DNA of 8,399 bases from Solirubrobacteraceae bacterium (GTDB lineage Bacteria > Actinomycetota > Thermoleophilia > Solirubrobacterales > Solirubrobacteraceae), in assembly GCA_030043235.1 (NCBI GenBank), contig JASHYF010000006.1, positions 1 through 8,399 of the forward strand, written 5' to 3'. How positions within the stretch are numbered: the stretch's first letter is position 1; each line of letters starts with the position of its first letter. Shown here piece by piece: positions 5,350-8,399 of the stretch. The notes beneath the pieces are model-generated. The model searched no databases and was not told where the DNA came from. It saw only the letters and a list, made by a program, of their open reading frames with translations. Made by a program: the position numbers and the translations under genes.

Positions 5350-6654
5350 GTGACCGCCCGTCCGAACATCGTGTACATGCACTCGCACGACACCGGCCGC
5401 TACGTGCAGCCCTACGGCGAGCAGGTGCCGATGCCCAACGTGCAGGGGCTGGCCGACCAGGGGGTGCTCTTCCGCGAGGCGTTCTGCGCCGCCCCCACCT
5501 GCTCGGCGAGTCGCGCGTGTCTGTTGACCGGCCAGTACGGGCAGAGCAACGGCATGCTGGGCCTCGCCCACCGCGGCTTCTCGCTGCGCGACTACCGCCA
5601 TCACATCGTCAACGTGCTGCGCGGCGCGGGCTACACCTCGACGTTGATCGGCGAGCAGCACATCTCCAAGGAGCCGGAGGCGATCGGCTACGACGAGGTG
5701 ATGAAGGTCCCCACCTCGCACGTCAACACCGTCGCGCCGCTCGCGATGGAGGTGCTCGCCCGCCGGCGCGAGCGCCCGCTGTTCGTGTCGATCGGCTTCT
5801 TCGAGACCCACCGCGAATTCCTCGGGCCGGGCTCGCTGCGCGACGTGCACTACTCCAAGCCACCCAACAACCTCCCGGACACGCCGGAGGTGCGCGCGGA
5901 CATGGCCGCCTTCAAGGCCAGCGCGCGCACGCTCGACCACGGCGTGGGCATGGTGCTCAACCAGCTCGACACGCACGGCCTCGACCGCGACACGCTGATC
6001 ATCTTCACCACCGATCACGGCATGCCGTTCCCCGGCGCCAAGGCCACGCTGTACGACCGCGGCCTCGGCGTCACGCTGATCCTGCGCGGCCCGCCGCCGT
6101 TCGACGGCGGGCGCGTGATCGACGCGCTCGTCTCGCACATCGACATCTACCCCACCGTGTGCGAGTACCTGGGCATCGAGCGCCCGCCCTTCCTGCAGGG
6201 CGTCTCGCTGCTGCCCCTGCTGCGCGGAGAGGTGCACGAGGTGCGCGAGGAGATCTTCGCGGGCTCGACCTGGCACGCGGCGTACGAGCCCCAGCGCGCG
6301 GTGCGCACGACCCGGCACAAGTACATCCGCCGCTGGGGCGAGCGGCGCACGCCGGTGCTCGCCAACACCGACGACGGCCCCGCCAAGGACCTGTGGCTGC
6401 GAAACGGCTGGGCCGAGCGCGAGATCGCCAAAGAACAGCTGTACGACCTGCTGTTCGACCCGAATGAGGCGAACAACCTGATCGACGATCCCGCGCACGC
6501 GGCGATCGCGGCCGATCTGCGCGCGCGCCTGGAGCAGTGGATGCGCGACACCGACGACCCGCTGCTCGCCGGACACGTCGATCCCCCTGCGGGCGTGTCG
6601 ATCAACCTGCCCGACCAGCTGTCGGCGAGCGAACCGACCACGCGCATCGGCTGA
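5350..6654 (+). CDS. Type I (formylglycine-dependent) sulfatase, SGSH-like
   Basis: This 434-residue alkaline-phosphatase-superfamily sulfatase hydrolyses sulfate esters or N-sulfate. The N-terminal metal motif is PNIVYMHSHDTGRY (residues 5-18), with H-x-H-D where many sulfatases have D-D. The catalytic segment APTCSASRACLLTGQYG (48-64) contains Cys51, expected to be converted to formylglycine, in CSASR rather than the usual C-x-P-S-R. QSNGMLGL after it and the overall layout recall heparan N-sulfatase (SGSH). Second-half motifs are FFETHREF (150-157) and TTDHGMPFPGAKATLYDRG (220-238), with D222/H223 for metal and K231 as a probable active-site lysine. There is no signal peptide, so the enzyme looks cytoplasmic. 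GTG 5350 is the only start possible: an in-frame TGA lies 18 bases upstream and the metal motif begins at once. No maturation enzyme is encoded in the window. The substrate is unknown; the divergent sulfotransferase suggests a sulfated sugar or lipid made by the cell itself or recycled from outside. Confidence 0.93.
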   Translation: MTARPNIVYMHSHDTGRYVQPYGEQVPMPNVQGLADQGVLFREAFCAAPTCSASRACLLTGQYGQSNGMLGLAHRGFSLRDYRHHIVNVLRGAGYTSTLIGEQHISKEPEAIGYDEVMKVPTSHVNTVAPLAMEVLARRRERPLFVSIGFFETHREFLGPGSLRDVHYSKPPNNLPDTPEVRADMAAFKASARTLDHGVGMVLNQLDTHGLDRDTLIIFTTDHGMPFPGAKATLYDRGLGVTLILRGPPPFDGGRVIDALVSHIDIYPTVCEYLGIERPPFLQGVSLLPLLRGEVHEVREEIFAGSTWHAAYEPQRAVRTTRHKYIRRWGERRTPVLANTDDGPAKDLWLRNGWAEREIAKEQLYDLLFDPNEANNLIDDPAHAAIAADLRARLEQWMRDTDDPLLAGHVDPPAGVSINLPDQLSASEPTTRIG

Positions 6655-6664
6655 GCCGCAGGGC

Positions 6665-6702
6665 GGGCGACTCGGCGCCATGCGGAAGACGCCGAGTCGC
6701 CC
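6665..6702. terminator. 13-bp perfect inverted repeat, bidirectional terminator
   Basis: GGGCGACTCGGCG (6665-6677) and CGCCGAGTCGCCC (6690-6702) are exact reverse complements around a 12-base loop. The structure lies 10 bases after the sulfatase stop and 25 bases after the stop of the convergent IPT-repeat gene, so it can end transcripts from both sides. No T-run follows. It is the strongest simple hairpin noticed in the window. Confidence 0.8.
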
Positions 6703-6727
6703 AGCGGCCGGTGGCGTCGGCCCCCCG

Positions 6728-8399
6728 TCAGCCGGCGCCCACCGACACCGCGGCGGTCCCGCCTGACTGGGACGCCGCGGAGCGCTCGAGCCGTCCTGGG
6801 CCGTGGGGCCTGCGGACGAGCTCAAGATGGAGGTCGTTTGAGTGTGCGTGGACGGGCGCAGCGCCGCCCTGCACGGTGAGCGTGACGCTGAGAGGAGCGT
6901 GCGCGTGGCTGAGCAGCGCGCGCCCCTGCGCGGTCAGTGCGAGCTTGACCGTGGCGGTCCGGCCCGGCGCGATCGCGTAGGCCCCAGCGCCGATCGTCTG
7001 CGGCACGTGCGCCGCTGGCGCTCTCGCGTGCGTTGCTGCCGCCGCGTGCGCCGACGCTGCGTGCCCGTCCGCCGCCGCGTGCGCTTGGGGGCTCGCGCCG
7101 GAGGCGCCCGGCTCCTCGGCGCTCAGCTCGAGCGTGCCGCTGCACGTGTGCGTGCCGGTGCACGCGAGCGCCAGCGACGTGGTGGCTGACGGGGCCGGTT
7201 CGTGGTAGGCGTAGGACGGGCCACCGCTCGAGACTCCGTTTTCGTCTTTCACGACCACTTCGTATCTGCCCGCGGACTCCGACGGCGTCTTGGCGGTGAT
7301 TTCCGTCGCCGAGAGCACCTTCACGGCGAGTGCCTGCCTGCCGATCTTCACGCTCGCGCCGGCCGCGAAACCGGAGCCTTTGATCGTCACGAGCGTCGCG
7401 CCCGCGGTCGGTCCTTCTGCCGGGCTGATCGAGCTCACCGCCGGTTCCGGCGGAGCGACGTACGTGTACGCCGGGCCGCCGCTCGAGACGCCGTTTTCGT
7501 CGGTGACGATCACTTCGTAGCTGCCCGCGGAGTGAGACGGCGTCTTGGCCGTGATTTCCGTGGCGGAGAGCACCTTCACGGCACTCGCTCTGCCGCCGAT
7601 CTTGACCGTTGCGCCGGAGGCGAAGCCCGAGCCCGCGATCGTGACCGCCGTGCCGCCCGCGGCCGGGCCTTCGGCGGGCGTTATCGAGCTGACCGCCGGT
7701 ACGGGCGGAGCGACGTAGGTGTAGCTCGGCCCGTAGCTGGAGGCGCCGTTCGCGTCGCTCACGACCACTTCGTAGGTGCCGGCCGAGTGAGACGGCGTCT
7801 TCGCGGTGATTTCATCGGCGGAGAGCACCTCCACGGAGCTCGCTTTGCCGCCGATCTTCACGCTCGCGCCGGAGATGAAGCCGGAGCCGGCGATCGTCAC
7901 GGCGCTGCCGCCGGCGGTCGGGCCTTCGGCGGGGCTGACCGAGCTGACAGCCGGGACGGGCGGGGCGAGGTAGGCGTACTTCGGACCGTCGCTCGAGGTG
8001 CCGAGCTTGTCGCTGACGACCACTTCGTAGCTGCCCGCGGGCTCCGACGGCGTCTTGGCCGTGATTTCCGTTTCCGAGCGCACCTGCACGGAGCTCGCCT
8101 TGCCGCCGATCTTGACGGTCGCGCCGGAGAGGAAGCCGGTGCCCTTGAGCGTGACGGTCGTTGCGCCCGCGGTGGGCCCTTCGGCGGGGCTGACGGAGGT
8201 GACCTCGAGCGAGGGCGGCGGCGGGGAGGCGGAGATCACGCCGTCGGGGGTGCCGACGCCGTCGGGCCCGCGGTAGCCGGAGCCGCCGGTGCACAGGTAC
8301 GAGCCGCCACAGCTGCCGTTGGAGCCGGAGGTTACGGCGAAGAACGACGAGGGGTTCTTGTAGAACGCGCTGGCGCCGAGCGAGCGGATTTCACTGCTC
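6728..8399 (-). CDS. Secreted S53 (sedolisin)-like protein with four IPT/TIG repeats, 5' end outside window
   Basis: The reading frame is open to the right edge, so the N-terminus, signal peptide and any catalytic triad lie outside; 556 residues are visible. The first ~53 (8240-8398) match the end of sedolisin/S53 peptidase domains: FFAVTSGSNGSC, SYLCTGG, GYRGPDGVGTPDG. In active members the equivalent positions read D-[VI]-T-S-G and G-x-G-[YWF]-D; here Ala and Arg replace the two Asp calcium ligands. Four IPT/TIG immunoglobulin-like domains of 85 residues follow, each starting near SPAEGP or TPAEGP and containing VKIGG or VKIGR and EITAKTPS. A C-terminal domain (about 153 residues) has CTGTHTCSGTLELS, an Ala/His-rich stretch, then GRTATVKLALTAQGRALL, a beta-rich module I associate with actinobacterial surface proteins. 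No LPxTG signal or C-terminal membrane helix is present, so release or non-covalent wall association is likely. The function may be a surface protease, or a non-catalytic adhesion/binding scaffold. Confidence 0.85.
   Translation of the reverse strand, partial: SSEIRSLGASAFYKNPSSFFAVTSGSNGSCGGSYLCTGGSGYRGPDGVGTPDGVISASPPPPSLEVTSVSPAEGPTAGATTVTLKGTGFLSGATVKIGGKASSVQVRSETEITAKTPSEPAGSYEVVVSDKLGTSSDGPKYAYLAPPVPAVSSVSPAEGPTAGGSAVTIAGSGFISGASVKIGGKASSVEVLSADEITAKTPSHSAGTYEVVVSDANGASSYGPSYTYVAPPVPAVSSITPAEGPAAGGTAVTIAGSGFASGATVKIGGRASAVKVLSATEITAKTPSHSAGSYEVIVTDENGVSSGGPAYTYVAPPEPAVSSISPAEGPTAGATLVTIKGSGFAAGASVKIGRQALAVKVLSATEITAKTPSESAGRYEVVVKDENGVSSGGPSYAYHEPAPSATTSLALACTGTHTCSGTLELSAEEPGASGASPQAHAAADGHAASAHAAAATHARAPAAHVPQTIGAGAYAIAPGRTATVKLALTAQGRALLSHAHAPLSVTLTVQGGAAPVHAHSNDLHLELVRRPHGPGRLERSAASQSGGTAAVSVGAG
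7190..8209 (-). repeat. Four tandem 255-bp repeats encoding IPT/TIG domains
   Basis: Units occupy 8209-7955, 7954-7700, 7699-7445 and 7444-7190, each exactly 85 codons with no insertions or deletions between units. Units 2 and 3 are closest in the protein alignment by eye. Unit 4 departs most in the middle (IGRQALAVKV instead of IGGKASSV-like). Part of the repeat is strongly conserved at DNA level, for example the plus-strand block GACGGCGTCTT followed by GTGATTTC in all four units. This suggests recent duplication or gene conversion. Confidence 0.92.

Noticed and set aside
5299..6825. Long open frame on the minus strand (about 508 codons) opposite the sulfatase
   Set aside because: It is antisense to a protein with clear catalytic motifs, is Arg/Val/His/Ala-rich with no recognisable domain, and is typical of spurious frames in very GC-rich DNA.
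7190..8209. CRISPR-like array
   Set aside because: The repeats are long, contiguous, in-frame coding units of IPT domains, without spacers.

Overview
The window is very GC-rich, with dense coding on both strands. The minus-strand cluster dsbA-like, thrS and infC, together with a secreted protein joining a sedolisin-type peptidase end to IPT/TIG repeats, suggests a high-GC actinobacterium, perhaps Thermoleophilia/Solirubrobacterales. That assignment rests on remembered family distributions and is not proven by the sequence. No rRNA, tRNA, CRISPR array or insertion sequence is visible. No gap between genes exceeds about 160 bases.

Left part (1-3984, minus strand). A DsbA/FrnE-like thioredoxin-fold protein (2941-3984) is followed by threonyl-tRNA synthetase thrS (824-2869) and translation initiation factor IF-3 infC (761 to beyond the left edge), with gaps of 71 and 62 bases. 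This looks like an operon that would normally continue into rpmI-rplT outside the window. Odd points are a decapeptide-repeat tail on IF-3, a Gly/Ala-rich insert in the ThrRS editing domain, a strong hairpin directly before the thrS start codon, and frame-shifting tandem repeats at the 5' end of the dsbA-like gene.

Middle (3985-4444). A divergent intergenic region carries two symmetric sequences: a 12-bp perfect palindrome beside the dsbA-like start, and an 8-bp inverted repeat (15-base spacer) in front of a small XRE-type regulator (4144-4398). The inverted repeat is a candidate autoregulatory operator. A two-tier hairpin separates the regulator from the next, convergent gene.

Sulfur-chemistry pair (4448-6654). 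An Stf0-like sulfotransferase (minus) and a type I sulfatase (plus) are divergently transcribed from about 47 bases. One family adds sulfate from PAPS and the other hydrolyses sulfate groups, so the pair may install and remove or recycle sulfate on the same class of metabolite or glycan. This is the best candidate here for a little-described functional module. The sulfatase has CSASR in place of the usual C-x-P-S-R maturation motif.

Right part (6655-8399). A 13-bp perfect inverted repeat separates the sulfatase from a convergent gene for a large, probably secreted protein whose 5' end lies outside the window. Its visible part is the last ~53 residues of a sedolisin-like (S53) peptidase domain that appears to lack both acidic calcium ligands, then four 85-residue IPT/TIG repeats, then an Ala/His-rich C-terminal domain.
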